The translations under genes were made by a program, and so were the position numbers. From Tritrichomonas musculus (taxonomy: Eukaryota > Parabasalia > Tritrichomonadida > Tritrichomonadidae), in NCBI GenBank assembly GCA_039105265.1, contig JAPFFF010000103.1, positions 1 to 63,727 on the forward strand: 63,727 bases of DNA, in the 5' to 3' direction. This document shows, piece by piece, positions 16,519 to 28,390 of the stretch. The notes beneath the pieces are model-generated. The model was not told where the DNA came from. It was given only the letters and a program-made list of their open reading frames with translations, and did not search any database. Numbering within the stretch: position 1 is the stretch's first letter; the number at the start of each line of letters is the position of its first letter.

Positions 16519-19500
16519 TTATGAATTTTCTTTATTTCTCGTTCTTATCAAAAATATCGATACACCTATTACAATAATTCCAACCAATGATATAACTATA
16601 ATAAATTCATTATTAATTATCCATAAATATGTGTTATCTACTGCGGCAATACCTGTATTAAGTCCTGAAGATGCAGCGTTTCCTCCAGATGGACCGTTTG
16701 ATCCATTGTTTCCACTGCCGCTATTTCCATTGCCACTGATTCCGGAACCTGAAGATGAGCTATTGTTTCCACTTGAAGATCCATTACTTCCAGAGACTCC
16801 CCCACTTCCAGATCCAAATCCGGATCCCCCTGTTAAATCTCCAAGCTGAGAATCCAGACCATTATACATAAGGTCTTCAAGTCCGACATCACTATCCTTT
16901 AAAAGACCTTCTACAGATATAGTTACATCGGAAGAATTTTTAGAATAATTGGGTACCTCTTTAGCAGCTATTCCAAAAATACTAAATGATTTCGTAGTAA
17001 AATTTGCGGTGCCTTCATTAATTAAAACATCTAAATATTCTATACTTCCTACAGAATTTTCGTGTACTACAACTTCATTTTGGTACCCTTCAAGATTAGG
17101 TGCCGGAATCGATACTGACACTTCACTTCCATAGGGTATTTCATACTTTTCTCCAGTTAAAGTATTAATTAGTTTAATCTCGTACAAGGAAACAACAGAT
17201 TTTCTTTCCATTTTTTCAGATAGTCTATCTACCGTCTCCTGATCGTAATCCATAGGTATAGCTTCAACTTTTATATTCCAATCTATTCCCGTTACAGTTA
17301 CGCCATTAGAAGTATGGTGAATTTTTGCTACCTGTTCCTGAGCATTCTTAAGTTTAGAAACATTTGTAAGCAGTTCTTTTTCATCATCAGTAAGGGCATT
17401 ATATTTCTTACTTGCTTCTATTACTGCTGTAGTATTATCAGCAGAATTTATTTGCTCATCAATTTCCTCTACCATCTCTATTACGCTACTCTCATTATTT
17501 TTAACAACATTTTTAACAGTTATTTCTCCGTTATCCCTTACGTTGAAAAGCTCATATGTTCCTCCGCTTTGAGTTATAGCATCTTTATCATTAAGAAGGA
17601 CCAAAGGATAAGAAGCATCATAAGCATCCTTGAGAGCTACTTTAAATTGTAAACTTCCACCATATTCTACCTCCAGAGAATCAGTAAATACCTTGTTTTT
17701 TGCATTTTTATATATTACTCCTTCTGTCTCTTTAAACTTGATCACATACGTATTTTTTCTCACATTAGATATTTCTACTATAGTATCGTTTTCAATACTT
17801 TTAATAGTATAAATATTATTTACCGGAGTAATTTTATTATTGCTCCCCTTTACCACAACTTCGGGTACAGAATTACTATATGCTTCATCTAAAGAAAGTC
17901 TAAACGATAAGTCATCACCATGTTTTACAGTCAGACTGGTTGACAGTTTATTACCGCTGTCATCTAAAAGATTTACACCGTCTAATAATCTAACCTCAAC
18001 TTTGTATATTGCTTTGCTTACATTTTCAACTACGATTGTATAATCAGATTGTACATTTTCAACAGTATATACCCCATCTATTGCTGTAAGCTGAACTTTA
18101 TCTGTGTTTTGCCCCTTAGCAGTTACGATAACATCTGAACCTATAAACCCTTTTATAGGATTTATCATAAAGCTAAATGCTTCACCATGGTTTACACTTT
18201 CTTCTTTGCCAAGTTTCTTGTCTCCATATCTATCTAAATATTCTATTCCCGTGGTATCTGTTAGCTTTACTGTATAAGAATTTATCTTAACGTTTTCGAC
18301 TGTAATTGTGGTACTTTCTGTAATATTATTAACAGTATATACTCCCCTTATATCGTCTATTTTTTCTTTTACTAAACTAATAGTTTCTTTTCCATCCACT
18401 ACCACATTCTTTTCTCTATTTGCGTATACATTCATTTCACTTAAAGAATCAGAATAGTCAGAAGATAGATCAACTTTAAAACTATAACTGGACCCATTAT
18501 TTACCTTTAGAATGTCTAACGTAGATAAAATACCATCGTTTGTATCCTTATAAATTACACCTTTGATATACTGAAATTTAAAATCTACCTTTATGGATTG
18601 TACACCCTCTACGCTAATAACTATATCGTTTATTATGTTATTAATAGTGTACTGGCCGTTTATAAGTTCTATAACATCCGAATTAGCCCATACTTTAATA
18701 TTTTTAATAGTATATCCTTCAAGCTCTTTAATCTTAAACGAGAACGTGCCGCCATGTATTATTTCTGTTGAATCATTGCTTACAAACTCAATTCCTTGAA
18801 CACTTGGGAATAAAACATTATACTTATTTTTCGCTACATCTTCTATGTGTATAACTATATTATCTTGTAAATTTGTTATCTGATACGTAAGTCTTCCGGA
18901 CTCTGATAAAGTAGTACCTGCTATTGGATTACCACTTTCATCTTCACCGTCATTTAAATTACCACTAGTTACATCTTCCGACCTTGTGGTATACCTGTTA
19001 TTAATAGTTACTCTGTCATCCGGATTTAAAGGATTATACATATGAAGCATATATCCGCTTCCCACATCATATCCTGTTGTAGATTGTATTTTAAACTCGT
19101 AGCTTGAGCCATATTGTAGAGAAACATTATTTATCTTAATATTACTGCTATTATAAAACTCAGCTCCATCCCCTTCAAATGAAACTTTATAATTATTTTT
19201 TCCTACATCAGAAACATTTACATAAAAATCTCCCTGAATCATACTAAGCGTATATCCACCGTCAATATAATTTATATCCGCGCTATTTACAGGATCTACA
19301 CTAACTTTCAAATTAGATGTATGATGTCCTTTTCGAGGTACAACGTAAAATTTAAGTTCGGACAAATATTTCACGGTTTCAATTTCTTCTACAGCAATAT
19401 TTTCTAACACCAACTTAAAATTTTTTATTTCTACTCCGCTTGAATTTGTTAATTTATAGTTTTCCAGCGGATTATTGCTTGTATCTACTACTGCTATAAT

Positions 19501-22500
19501 TTTACTATCTTTTACTTCTATTTTGAACGCTTTTATTTCACTGCCATTCTTATCTATTAATTTATAACCATTTATTTCTCTATCTTCGTCATTTGTTAAT
19601 TTATAGTTTTCTAATAAATTATCTGTTGAACTCTTTACTGCAGTAACCACGCCATCATTAACTTCTATTTTGAACTCCTCAATCGTTTGGTCCATAATAA
19701 ATTTTATGCCTTCTGTGTCTATTGGAAAATGTATTTTATACTCCTGCTTCGTTGCTCCCTTTGCAACTAATGTTACAGATTTTTCAACATTAGATACTGT
19801 AAATATTCCAGAATCGTCAGGTCCCTGAATTTTTGGGCTTATCTGATCCAAATCATCCTGATTATGGTTATATTTTACTCCATCTACTTCGAATATAACA
19901 TCTTCTAAATTTAAATTATATCCTATATTAGGCTTTAGTCTGAATTTAAACGTTCCGGATTCATACTTTATCGAAGCATTCGTAATTGGATTTTTATCAT
20001 CTTCATCATAAAAAGTAATATTTTCTCCTTTTAATTTTATATTGTAATTATTTTTATTGACGTATAATACTTCAAGATTAATATTACTTCTTATATTATT
20101 TATAAAATACATACCATTAACCGGAGAAAGATAATTATTTACGTCATATCTAATCTGCATACTCGATATATCATATCCATATTCTGCTTGAACCTCAAAT
20201 CTGAATGTGGAATTGTAATATACAATATTCTCCAAAGGCAATTCATGATTAAAATCTTCTTGCCCTTCTGAATTACCATCTTCAAATTTTATATACTTTA
20301 TTCCCTCGACTTGCGGAAATACTACTTTAAAAGTTTTTTTCTTAACAGCATTATTTATAGTTATCGTAATATCACTTGTAACCTCACTTAATGTGTATGA
20401 TTCATTTGAACCTTCATTGCGCTTTAAAAATACGGGTTTAGGCGACACATCATCTGACGGCTTAGTGTCATCAGGAGTATAAAATCCAGATGGAGATATA
20501 TCTATAATATTTTTCCAAGAAGTTTCATAGTCTTCAACCATTTCAAATCCTTCTAAAGGTAAAAATACAAAATTAAACTCTCCCGTTTCATAATCTATAG
20601 ATCCACCTTTTATTTCAGCTGAAGAACTTGCATCCGATTTAAAAATAATATTGTCTCCCACAAGGGTTATAGTATGACTTGCCCTTTTAACACCTGATAT
20701 ACTAAGTTCTAAATCTTCAGATACATTTTGTATCATATATCCGTCATTCACGACATCAACTGTAGCTTTATTGGTTGATGAATTTATAGATATTTGAACA
20801 TTTGAAATATCATATCCTGGGGCTGCTAAAACTGAAAATTTAAAGTTTTCTCCATGATTTACGTTTGTTAACTTTTCAAACTCCTCTTTCTCTTCGTCAG
20901 ACCTTACATTTTCTATCTGAAATACTGCGCCTTCTGCATTAATTGGTAAAGATACCTTGTATTCATTTATCCTAATGCCCTTTACTTTTATCTCCAAAGG
21001 CTGAGTAATACCTCTAATTGTATAGGCACCACTAACGTCCTTCTTTAAATAGTTCTCTTCTCCGCCGGGCTCTGGATATACTATAAGGTCATCTTCACTA
21101 TTAGAATATTTACTATCAACCATTACTCTAAAACTATAATCAGAATTGTATTCAGCTGTTGTAGAACTAATACTTTTCCCGTAGTTATCAGTAAACGTTA
21201 CCCCGGCTTCTGAAACAAATGTTAAACGATATTTAGCCTTACTTAAGTCATTTGCCATAATATTCATATCTTCTGATATATCATAAATTACATATACACC
21301 GTCAGATTTTCTCATTGCTTCACCATTATTTGTGATTTCCGCTCCTTCCAAAGAATATCCTTCTGCTAACTTGTAATTAAATTTAAAAGTATCACCTATC
21401 AGTACCTCTTTAACCACTGACTTTTTTTCAAAATCTTTTGCTCCACCTATATTTTGTTCCACTTCAGTATTATCAACTTTAACAAATTCTGTAAAAGTTA
21501 TAAGATCAGTATTTTGGAAAGTAAGATTATACCTATTAAGTTCTAGTCCTCTAGCAACAACTCCTCCCGAAAAAGACACAGATGGCAAAGTATACATTCC
21601 GTCATCTCCGGGTGTAAGAATACTTCCTCTATTATAAATGTCTTCATTATCTTCAGGACTATTGGGATCATTGCCTTCACTACTATCTAACTTATCCAAA
21701 TCTTCTTTTGATAGTAAATAAACTTCCATATTTGGTTGTGATTTAGAATATTTATAATCAACCTCTATCTTAAATTTATATTCTGATCCATGAACTACTC
21801 TTATCGACGGAGCATCCTTTATATTTAATACATTTCCGGAATTATCATAAGCTTTAGCCATATTAGTATCAATTTTATTAAAAGAGATATCATATGACCT
21901 TAATGGAACACTTACATCTAAGGTAAGATTACTGTTTATATTCGGAACCAAATATTCTCTAAAATTTTCTCCTCCTGAATCTTTTATCTCTTCAATATTA
22001 ACGTCAGTTCCATCATACTTGATTTCCATCTTAGGCATATCCCAACCAACACTATAGTCAAAATCTGCAGCTATAGCTAAATTGTCCTCATATTCAATTT
22101 GAATTTGATTATTTCTAGGAACATTCTCATAACCGTCTAAACTATTTGTACTATTATATCCATCAGAAACTTTTTTATATTTAAAAGTAATACCTCCAAT
22201 AGTAGGAACAGTGACTTTATAATTATTTCTCTTGATTTTAGTAACAGTTAAAGTAGAGTCCCCTACTATTTTTAGTCTCCAGTATCCGTTAGATTTCTGG
22301 GAAATATTTATATCTTCACTATTCTCAGTTAATGCAGCCAAAACCTGAGGTATTGACTGATTATAACCTGTTCCATGATCCGTATCCTTAAACTCTATTA
22401 AGAAATCCAAATATGATCCATATTCTTGCTCTTTAATTACATATTTACGTCTATCATCATTTTGACCTTCTACTTTATCTGTTTCTTCAACAGTAACATC

Positions 22501-24852
22501 GCTTGAACCTGGTAATATATTGACTAACTTGGTAATATCATAATTAGTCTTTTCAAACTCATCATCTGTAATAATTTCTATCCTATGTCTATCCTTCTTT
22601 ATCCCATCTATTTCAAATACTATAGGAATTCCCTGAACTTCGTACTGTTCAGAATAATATTTTTCACTAAAATTTATTATACCTTCATTATTTATCTCAA
22701 TCTCACCGTTTTCTCCTACTACCTTTTTTCCAACATTTAATTCTTTAGGAGATTGATTTTTGTCCGCTGATCCATCTTCCTTAGTAGGATACGCCTTTAA
22801 CTTAAGATCCTTTAACATAAGTTGGCCATACCCTTTATCGCTAAATTTAAAAATAAAGGTAATTTTCTCTCCCTTACGTAAAGATGCATAATCTCTTCCG
22901 GAAGTACTACCATGATTTATTGAAGAATCTTGATCTAAATAAACCACCTCATATTCTATTTGTTCAAGCCCAGCTATCTTTTTTAATAAACTAATTTTAT
23001 ATTTCTTTTGATCTAAATCCACCGAAACATTTGAATCATTTAATAGACTTTCAATAACATATTTACTATAATCGTAACTTACTCCCAAATCTGATCCTTG
23101 TCCGGAAATTATATTTGCAATGTTTCCACTTGTTACTCTTAAAGATAAAGTGGAAATATCATATTCATCTAAAGAGTCCACTCTAACATATAAATTAAAA
23201 TTTATCCCAGGCAAAACTAATATTTCATCTTCTATTTTATAATTATTTGCAGATAAAACACCATTACTTTCCAAATAATAAAATCCTACCGTATTAGGAT
23301 ATTTACTACTTGGAACAGTCAACTTAACAAACGGTTTTTTCGTGTTACCACTATTAACTGTTAAGGAAAGTACATATGACTCATTATCTTTTCCACTATA
23401 ACTTTTTAAACTAATCCTAAATCCATTAATATTTTCATCATACTCGCTAATCATATCGAAATTATCTCCCAAAGAAAATTCTATTTTTTTGGCAGACTCT
23501 AAATCATTTCCTTGAAAAATATTACTATTTAATTTGGCTATAATTATATACTCACCTGAAAATTCTTCAATTGGTTTTTTGCCAGACAACCTTCTATTTG
23601 AATCATCATAAAATTCTATTCCGTGTACACTTGGAAATGTAATACTGAAAGATTTTCTTTCCAAAAATGAAGCTTTTACAAAAATTGAACTTATACTATT
23701 TTGTCTATTTGATTCACCATATTCTAGATCATCACTAACAGTAACTAGAAATGTTCCCCCGTTTTGACTATTTAATTTAGTATAAGAAACATTAAAACCT
23801 GATGCTATATACGAAAACTCTATACTTTTTTCATCAATGTACTTATCATTTGTGGGTGTTATTAAAAAATAGGAAGTTTGCCCAGCCTTCATCTGTATAT
23901 TATCAGTATAATAATTTGAATTTAAATTAATTTGACCTAAATTTTCTCCATCAATATTGCTTTCATAAATATTCATTGAATCTGAAAGATTAAAATTAAT
24001 ATTGTAATCTGTCCTTTTATTCAAATTTATATTGGCAATTGTAAGATTTCCGCCACGAGTTATAAAATTATTGTTTTTCTCTTTAAAAGTTATCTTATAT
24101 ACCGAGTCTAATCCTGAAACTTTCTCTGCTGTGGCAGTAAAATTATATCCTAACTCACTAAAAATAAGATTTATATTAAGATTACCGCTATTACCCAAAA
24201 TATATGCTGAACTAAAATCAACTTTAGCGTAAATCGAACTAGTACTTGATATTTCAAAAGAATCTTCAATTTTATTTTCGCAATCTTGCTCTTTATAAAA
24301 TTGAATGTATTGTAACTTACTTGAATTAAAGTCTTTTAACGTAGGTTGCACCCATTCTTTTAAGTTTTCAACAGAAATACGTACATAATGCTGTACGTCT
24401 GATGGATCATTATAGTCAGAAAACTCTGGATTAATTGCACTAAAGCCTATTTCATATAGCCCATTTTCTATCTTTTTAGCATAGTCAAACTGGAAAATAA
24501 CAGGATTTGTATTAGGTATATCTCCCAAATATCTCATATCTAATGAGCCATCATTCTCTACATATACCTTTTCTAAATTTACTTTAGCATACATTACTAA
24601 ATAACAACGAGAAGCCGTTTCGAAATCTAATCTAGAACCAGTTTTTAATTCATCAGTACAATTCCGATCCTTATAAAATTTAATGTGATCAGAACTATTG
24701 CTACTTACATCTAAAGAAATATAAGCAGAAACTTTGTTCTCCGAAAAACATAAAAATAAGAAACCGAAAATAAATATCAAAACAAACCTAAAATAGTCTT
24801 TATGTATACCACAAAAACCAGTCTTGCAATCTTTTTGGAAGTTTGACTCCAT
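16519..24852 (-). CDS. Giant repetitive surface protein
   Basis: About 2,777 residues. After a signal sequence (hydrophobic stretch near residues 22-42, ending VSAY) come roughly 20 diverged modules of 75-100 residues. Each runs: a strand like YKVxFPxxxGIxF, a short turn, HGxxFxFxVxxxxGY, then GxYTIxNVxxxIxIxVxxV. This resembles InlB B-repeat/Flg_new-type beta modules (family placement is inference). A short internal tandem (KIEV..., ENYKLTN...) lies near the middle. Near the C-terminus is a helical spacer (KYNALTDDEKELL), a Gly/Ser/Asn-rich stalk, one membrane helix and RTRNKENS. No LPXTG motif is seen, so it is likely membrane-anchored. An adhesin or cell-surface stalk is plausible. Confidence 0.8.
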   Translation of the reverse strand: MESNFQKDCKTGFCGIHKDYFRFVLIFIFGFLFLCFSENKVSAYISLDVSSNSSDHIKFYKDRNCTDELKTGSRLDFETASRCYLVMYAKVNLEKVYVENDGSLDMRYLGDIPNTNPVIFQFDYAKKIENGLYEIGFSAINPEFSDYNDPSDVQHYVRISVENLKEWVQPTLKDFNSSKLQYIQFYKEQDCENKIEDSFEISSTSSIYAKVDFSSAYILGNSGNLNINLIFSELGYNFTATAEKVSGLDSVYKITFKEKNNNFITRGGNLTIANINLNKRTDYNINFNLSDSMNIYESNIDGENLGQINLNSNYYTDNIQMKAGQTSYFLITPTNDKYIDEKSIEFSYIASGFNVSYTKLNSQNGGTFLVTVSDDLEYGESNRQNSISSIFVKASFLERKSFSITFPSVHGIEFYDDSNRRLSGKKPIEEFSGEYIIIAKLNSNIFQGNDLESAKKIEFSLGDNFDMISEYDENINGFRISLKSYSGKDNESYVLSLTVNSGNTKKPFVKLTVPSSKYPNTVGFYYLESNGVLSANNYKIEDEILVLPGINFNLYVRVDSLDEYDISTLSLRVTSGNIANIISGQGSDLGVSYDYSKYVIESLLNDSNVSVDLDQKKYKISLLKKIAGLEQIEYEVVYLDQDSSINHGSTSGRDYASLRKGEKITFIFKFSDKGYGQLMLKDLKLKAYPTKEDGSADKNQSPKELNVGKKVVGENGEIEINNEGIINFSEKYYSEQYEVQGIPIVFEIDGIKKDRHRIEIITDDEFEKTNYDITKLVNILPGSSDVTVEETDKVEGQNDDRRKYVIKEQEYGSYLDFLIEFKDTDHGTGYNQSIPQVLAALTENSEDINISQKSNGYWRLKIVGDSTLTVTKIKRNNYKVTVPTIGGITFKYKKVSDGYNSTNSLDGYENVPRNNQIQIEYEDNLAIAADFDYSVGWDMPKMEIKYDGTDVNIEEIKDSGGENFREYLVPNINSNLTLDVSVPLRSYDISFNKIDTNMAKAYDNSGNVLNIKDAPSIRVVHGSEYKFKIEVDYKYSKSQPNMEVYLLSKEDLDKLDSSEGNDPNSPEDNEDIYNRGSILTPGDDGMYTLPSVSFSGGVVARGLELNRYNLTFQNTDLITFTEFVKVDNTEVEQNIGGAKDFEKKSVVKEVLIGDTFKFNYKLAEGYSLEGAEITNNGEAMRKSDGVYVIYDISEDMNIMANDLSKAKYRLTFVSEAGVTFTDNYGKSISSTTAEYNSDYSFRVMVDSKYSNSEDDLIVYPEPGGEENYLKKDVSGAYTIRGITQPLEIKVKGIRINEYKVSLPINAEGAVFQIENVRSDEEKEEFEKLTNVNHGENFKFSVLAAPGYDISNVQISINSSTNKATVDVVNDGYMIQNVSEDLELSISGVKRASHTITLVGDNIIFKSDASSSAEIKGGSIDYETGEFNFVFLPLEGFEMVEDYETSWKNIIDISPSGFYTPDDTKPSDDVSPKPVFLKRNEGSNESYTLSEVTSDITITINNAVKKKTFKVVFPQVEGIKYIKFEDGNSEGQEDFNHELPLENIVYYNSTFRFEVQAEYGYDISSMQIRYDVNNYLSPVNGMYFINNIRSNINLEVLYVNKNNYNIKLKGENITFYDEDDKNPITNASIKYESGTFKFRLKPNIGYNLNLEDVIFEVDGVKYNHNQDDLDQISPKIQGPDDSGIFTVSNVEKSVTLVAKGATKQEYKIHFPIDTEGIKFIMDQTIEEFKIEVNDGVVTAVKSSTDNLLENYKLTNDEDREINGYKLIDKNGSEIKAFKIEVKDSKIIAVVDTSNNPLENYKLTNSSGVEIKNFKLVLENIAVEEIETVKYLSELKFYVVPRKGHHTSNLKVSVDPVNSADINYIDGGYTLSMIQGDFYVNVSDVGKNNYKVSFEGDGAEFYNSSNIKINNVSLQYGSSYEFKIQSTTGYDVGSGYMLHMYNPLNPDDRVTINNRYTTRSEDVTSGNLNDGEDESGNPIAGTTLSESGRLTYQITNLQDNIVIHIEDVAKNKYNVLFPSVQGIEFVSNDSTEIIHGGTFSFKIKELEGYTIKNIKVWANSDVIELINGQYTINNIINDIVISVEGVQSIKVDFKFQYIKGVIYKDTNDGILSTLDILKVNNGSSYSFKVDLSSDYSDSLSEMNVYANREKNVVVDGKETISLVKEKIDDIRGVYTVNNITESTTITVENVKINSYTVKLTDTTGIEYLDRYGDKKLGKEESVNHGEAFSFMINPIKGFIGSDVIVTAKGQNTDKVQLTAIDGVYTVENVQSDYTIVVENVSKAIYKVEVRLLDGVNLLDDSGNKLSTSLTVKHGDDLSFRLSLDEAYSNSVPEVVVKGSNNKITPVNNIYTIKSIENDTIVEISNVRKNTYVIKFKETEGVIYKNAKNKVFTDSLEVEYGGSLQFKVALKDAYDASYPLVLLNDKDAITQSGGTYELFNVRDNGEITVKNVVKNNESSVIEMVEEIDEQINSADNTTAVIEASKKYNALTDDEKELLTNVSKLKNAQEQVAKIHHTSNGVTVTGIDWNIKVEAIPMDYDQETVDRLSEKMERKSVVSLYEIKLINTLTGEKYEIPYGSEVSVSIPAPNLEGYQNEVVVHENSVGSIEYLDVLINEGTANFTTKSFSIFGIAAKEVPNYSKNSSDVTISVEGLLKDSDVGLEDLMYNGLDSQLGDLTGGSGFGSGSGGVSGSNGSSSGNNSSSSGSGISGNGNSGSGNNGSNGPSGGNAASSGLNTGIAAVDNTYLWIINNEFIIVISLVGIIVIGVSIFLIRTRNKENS

Positions 24853-24898
24853 ATATAAATGACCTCCCTTATAATACGTCCCCATTTTCTTTTTTGTA

Positions 24899-24927
24899 AT
24901 TATAACATTTTTTATTATTATTTTCAA
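24899..24927 (-). promoter_or_regulatory. Promoter of the giant surface-protein gene
   Basis: TTGAAA (24922-24927), a 17-base spacer and TATAAT (24899-24904) on the minus strand. The longest ORF would begin inside this promoter, which supports the start at 24852, preceded by AAGGGAGGT. Confidence 0.75.
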
Positions 24928-25070
24928 TTATTTTTAGATATAAATACACAATTAAAAATATTTTATATAATTATATTATATATATCACTTTTAAACTATA
25001 TAATATTGTAATAAAATGTTAAATGTTGTACTATTATTATGAAATTTATTTAAAATGCGGAGGAAGTAAA

Positions 25071-25889
25071 ATGACAACTAAAAAAATCATTAAAAAAATA
25101 TGGATAACTCTAACATTAACATACTTTATACTGCCAATATCATACGCAGAAGAAATACATACACTTTCTGAAAGAGAAATATTAGGAATTGCTACCATAT
25201 GCTATAACAATACCCCCATAGAAAAATTTCCGAACTTAAAGGAAGAAAAAAAATTTAATGCCAAATGGTTTGGAGGATATTCAGATCCTAAAGAATTTTC
25301 AAGCTTTAAAATAGAAGACTATGTTATAAATAAAAGCAATAAAAAAATGTCCGGCTTTTCTGCTATTACGTACTCTAAAGATAACAATATTATAATAGCA
25401 TTCAGGGGTACCGACAACGGTATAATAAATGAAAATTGGAAGTACATTATCCCTAATCGTCAGCATCCTCAGGCCAAATACGCCGATCAATATATTAAAA
25501 AAATCGAAGATTCAAATCTAATAGAAGAAAATACTAATCTATATATAACCGGACATTCTTTGGGAGGTTATCTTGCAACCTATGCAACAGGTATCGTATT
25601 AAAATCCGATAAACTAAAAAAACACTTTGTTAAAACCACTACCTTCAACGGCCTTGGACTCGGATATATATCAGACGAACAAATAAAAGACAATCTTGAA
25701 AATATTGACAAAGATAAATTAATTAACTATAAAATAGAAGGTGATATAGTTTCTTTAATAGGAAAACATTTTACAGATTTCATAACTTTAAAAAATATAA
25801 GTGCAATTGACCCGGAAACTCCATTTATCGTAAATAAAAATCCACATTTCCTATATCATTTTTTTAATCAAAAACCATTTTTAAAATAA
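25071..25889 (+). CDS. Exported lipase-like alpha/beta hydrolase
   Basis: 272 residues. A signal peptide (residues 1 to about 25, ending SYAEE) is followed by a class 3 lipase/Mbeg1-like domain. IIIAFRGTDNG is the typical strand before the oxyanion region and YITGHSLGGYLATYA is the nucleophile elbow with the catalytic Ser. A plausible Asp lies in KIEGDIVSLIG and a His near the C-terminus (HFLYHFF). It probably hydrolyses lipid or other esters outside the cell. Start ATG at 25071 with GCGGAGGAAG. hemW follows after 18 bases. Confidence 0.85.
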   Translation: MTTKKIIKKIWITLTLTYFILPISYAEEIHTLSEREILGIATICYNNTPIEKFPNLKEEKKFNAKWFGGYSDPKEFSSFKIEDYVINKSNKKMSGFSAITYSKDNNIIIAFRGTDNGIINENWKYIIPNRQHPQAKYADQYIKKIEDSNLIEENTNLYITGHSLGGYLATYATGIVLKSDKLKKHFVKTTTFNGLGLGYISDEQIKDNLENIDKDKLINYKIEGDIVSLIGKHFTDFITLKNISAIDPETPFIVNKNPHFLYHFFNQKPFLK

Positions 25890-25907
25890 CAAAAAGCAGG
25901 GGAAAAT

Positions 25908-27023
25908 TTGAATACAATAAAAAATAATCTTGGAATTTACGTACATATACCATTTTGTAATAAAAAATGCCCATACTGCAATTTTTATTCAATAAACTTT
26001 GACAATTTTATAATAGATAAATATGTCGATAAACTATGCCACACAATTATCAAGTGGTCAGAAAAATTAACTAATAAATATGTTGATACGATATACTTCG
26101 GTGGCGGCACTCCCAATCTAATAGGCCATGATAATATTATAAAAATAATAAATTCCATTAAAAAAAATTTTGAGTGTAATCTATTAGAAATTTCCATAGA
26201 AATAAATCCATGTTCTTATAAAAACATGGATTTTAAATTATTAAAAAAAGCAGGGATAAATAGAGTATCCATTGGAGCACAGTCAATAAATGACAATGAA
26301 TTACTGCTTTTAGGAAGATCTCATACCTGTGAAGATATAAAAAAATGCTTATATGAATTAAAGTCATCTGATATTAATAATGTATCACTTGACCTTATGT
26401 TAGGAATACAAAAGCAAAATTTAGAAAGTCTAAAAAAGTCCCTGAATTTTTGCGCAAACAATAATGTAAACCACATTTCAGTCTATATGCTAAAAATCGA
26501 AAAAGGAACACATTATTATAACATCAGAAAAAATTTGATCCTGCCTTGCGAGGAAGAAGAAATAAATATGTATTTGCAGACAAATAAAATACTTGAAACC
26601 TTTGGATACATTCAATATGAAATATCCAATTTTTGCTTAAATGATAAAAAATGCCTTCATAATTTAAAATACTGGAATTTAGATGAATATTTAGGAATAG
26701 GACCTTCAGCTCATTCTTTCATTAATAGTAAAAGATTTTACTATAGCAGCTCTATTAATGATTTTTTAAATAATCCCAAAATACTTACCGAACCCTGCGA
26801 AAACTTAGAACAAGAATATATAATGTTAAGACTAAGATTAAACGAAGGTATAGTATACAAAAAATTTAAAGAAAAATTTGGATATACTATACCTAAGATT
26901 TATATATTTAATGCTAAAAAATATTTAAACACAGAATTTTTAGTATTGGACAAATCAGGTATTCGACTAACTCCCAAAGGATTTTTAGTATCGAATAAAA
27001 TAATATCTGATATTATATACTAA
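25908..27023 (+). CDS. hemW: Radical SAM heme chaperone HemW
   Basis: 371 residues. The radical-SAM cluster motif CNKKCPYC lies near residue 18, followed by the fourth Cys-containing HemW context (CNFYS), [10 protein letters not shown] for SAM binding, [17 protein letters not shown], and the HemW C-terminal domain with GIGPSAHSF. HemW-type proteins insert heme into respiratory proteins and were often mislabelled HemN. TTG start at 25908 after CAGGGGA. Its end overlaps the convergent glyS by four bases. Confidence 0.92.
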   Translation: MNTIKNNLGIYVHIPFCNKKCPYCNFYSINFDNFIIDKYVDKLCHTIIKWSEKLTNKYVDTIYFGGGTPNLIGHDNIIKIINSIKKNFECNLLEISIEINPCSYKNMDFKLLKKAGINRVSIGAQSINDNELLLLGRSHTCEDIKKCLYELKSSDINNVSLDLMLGIQKQNLESLKKSLNFCANNNVNHISVYMLKIEKGTHYYNIRKNLILPCEEEEINMYLQTNKILETFGYIQYEISNFCLNDKKCLHNLKYWNLDEYLGIGPSAHSFINSKRFYYSSSINDFLNNPKILTEPCENLEQEYIMLRLRLNEGIVYKKFKEKFGYTIPKIYIFNAKKYLNTEFLVLDKSGIRLTPKGFLVSNKIISDIIY

Positions 27024-28390
27024 AATTCACATCCCTTACTTATGTAATCTGAAAGTTTACATATAGAAATACGTTCTTGAAGCATCGTATCCCTACTGCG
27101 AACCGTCACACAATTATCATTTTCGCTTTCAAAATCATAAGTTATACAATAAGGTGTTCCGATTTCATCCTGGCGTCTATATCTTTTACCTATTGATCCA
27201 ATTTCATCGTAATCGACCATAAAATCTTTTGAAAGCATTTCGTAAACTTTAGACGCTTTTTCTGAAAGCTTTTTAGAGAGAGGCATAATACATGCTTTAT
27301 ACGGAGCTAAAAATGGATGTAATTTAAGTACATTTCTTGTTTCGCCGTCTTGCAATTTTTCTTCTTCGTAAGCATTACATAAAAATGCAAGAGTTACCCT
27401 GTCAAGGCCCAACGAAGGCTCTATTACATAAGGAATATATTTTTCATTTTTTTCCGGATCAAAATATTCCAAAGTCTTTCCAGAATGATTTTGATGTGTA
27501 GTTAAATCAAAACATCCCCTATGGGCAATGCCCCAAAGTTCCCCCCAACCAAACGGAAATAAAAATTCTATATCTGACGTAGCGCTTGAATAGTGTGCAA
27601 GTTCTTCTTTACTGTGATCTCTAAACCTTACGTTTTCCTCTTTAACTCCAAGACTTCTAATCCAGTTCATACAAAATTCTTTCCAATACTTAAACCAATT
27701 CATATCTTCCGACGGACTACAGAAAAATTCCAGTTCCATTTGTTCAAATTCTCTGGTTCTAAAAGTAAAATTACCAGGAGTAATTTCATTTCTAAACGAT
27801 TTCCCTATCTGAGCAGTACCAAATGGCAGCTTCCTTCTTGTGGTTCTCTGAATATTATTAAAATTAATAAATATTCCCTGGGCCGTCTCCGGTCTTAAAA
27901 ATATCTCATTTTTGCTTTCTTCAGTTACTCCTTGAAAAGTCTTAAACATTAAATTAAATTTTCTAATGCTGGTAAAATTATGTGCACCACACTTAGGACA
28001 TTTTATATTACTTTTTTCAATACATTCACTCATCTGGTCCAAAGACATCGCATTTGGATCAATATTTGTATCTTCAATTAATTTATCTGCCCTATACCTT
28101 GATTTACATTCTTTACAATCCAGAAGTGGATCAGAAAAATTTCCTACATGCCCGGAAGCCTCCCAAACAGATGGGTTCATAAGTATAGCTGAATCTATCA
28201 TAACGTTGTATTTACACTCTTGAACAAATTTTTTTATCCAAGCATTTCTTACATTATTTTTTAAAAGTACACCTACAGGACCATAATCCCAAGTATTTGC
28301 AAGACCACCATAAATTTCTGACCCTGAAAAAATAAATCCTCTATTCTTGCAAAGATTAATAATTGAATCCATACTAAAACTACTGTCCAC
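27020..28390 (-). CDS. glyS: Glycyl-tRNA synthetase, single-chain dimeric type
   Basis: 456 residues of the class II, eukaryote-like GlyRS used by many Firmicutes (no separate alpha and beta chains). Motif 1 lies around [21 protein letters not shown]; motif 2 shows [21 protein letters not shown]; motif 3 is [15 protein letters not shown] four-Cys zinc site (CKEC, CPKC) is in the insertion. The start is GTG at 28390, eight bases after GGAGG; the TTG further upstream lies within that ribosome site. I saw no clear T-box leader in the 250 bases upstream. Confidence 0.95.
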   Translation of the reverse strand: MDSSFSMDSIINLCKNRGFIFSGSEIYGGLANTWDYGPVGVLLKNNVRNAWIKKFVQECKYNVMIDSAILMNPSVWEASGHVGNFSDPLLDCKECKSRYRADKLIEDTNIDPNAMSLDQMSECIEKSNIKCPKCGAHNFTSIRKFNLMFKTFQGVTEESKNEIFLRPETAQGIFINFNNIQRTTRRKLPFGTAQIGKSFRNEITPGNFTFRTREFEQMELEFFCSPSEDMNWFKYWKEFCMNWIRSLGVKEENVRFRDHSKEELAHYSSATSDIEFLFPFGWGELWGIAHRGCFDLTTHQNHSGKTLEYFDPEKNEKYIPYVIEPSLGLDRVTLAFLCNAYEEEKLQDGETRNVLKLHPFLAPYKACIMPLSKKLSEKASKVYEMLSKDFMVDYDEIGSIGKRYRRQDEIGTPYCITYDFESENDNCVTVRSRDTMLQERISICKLSDYISKGCEF

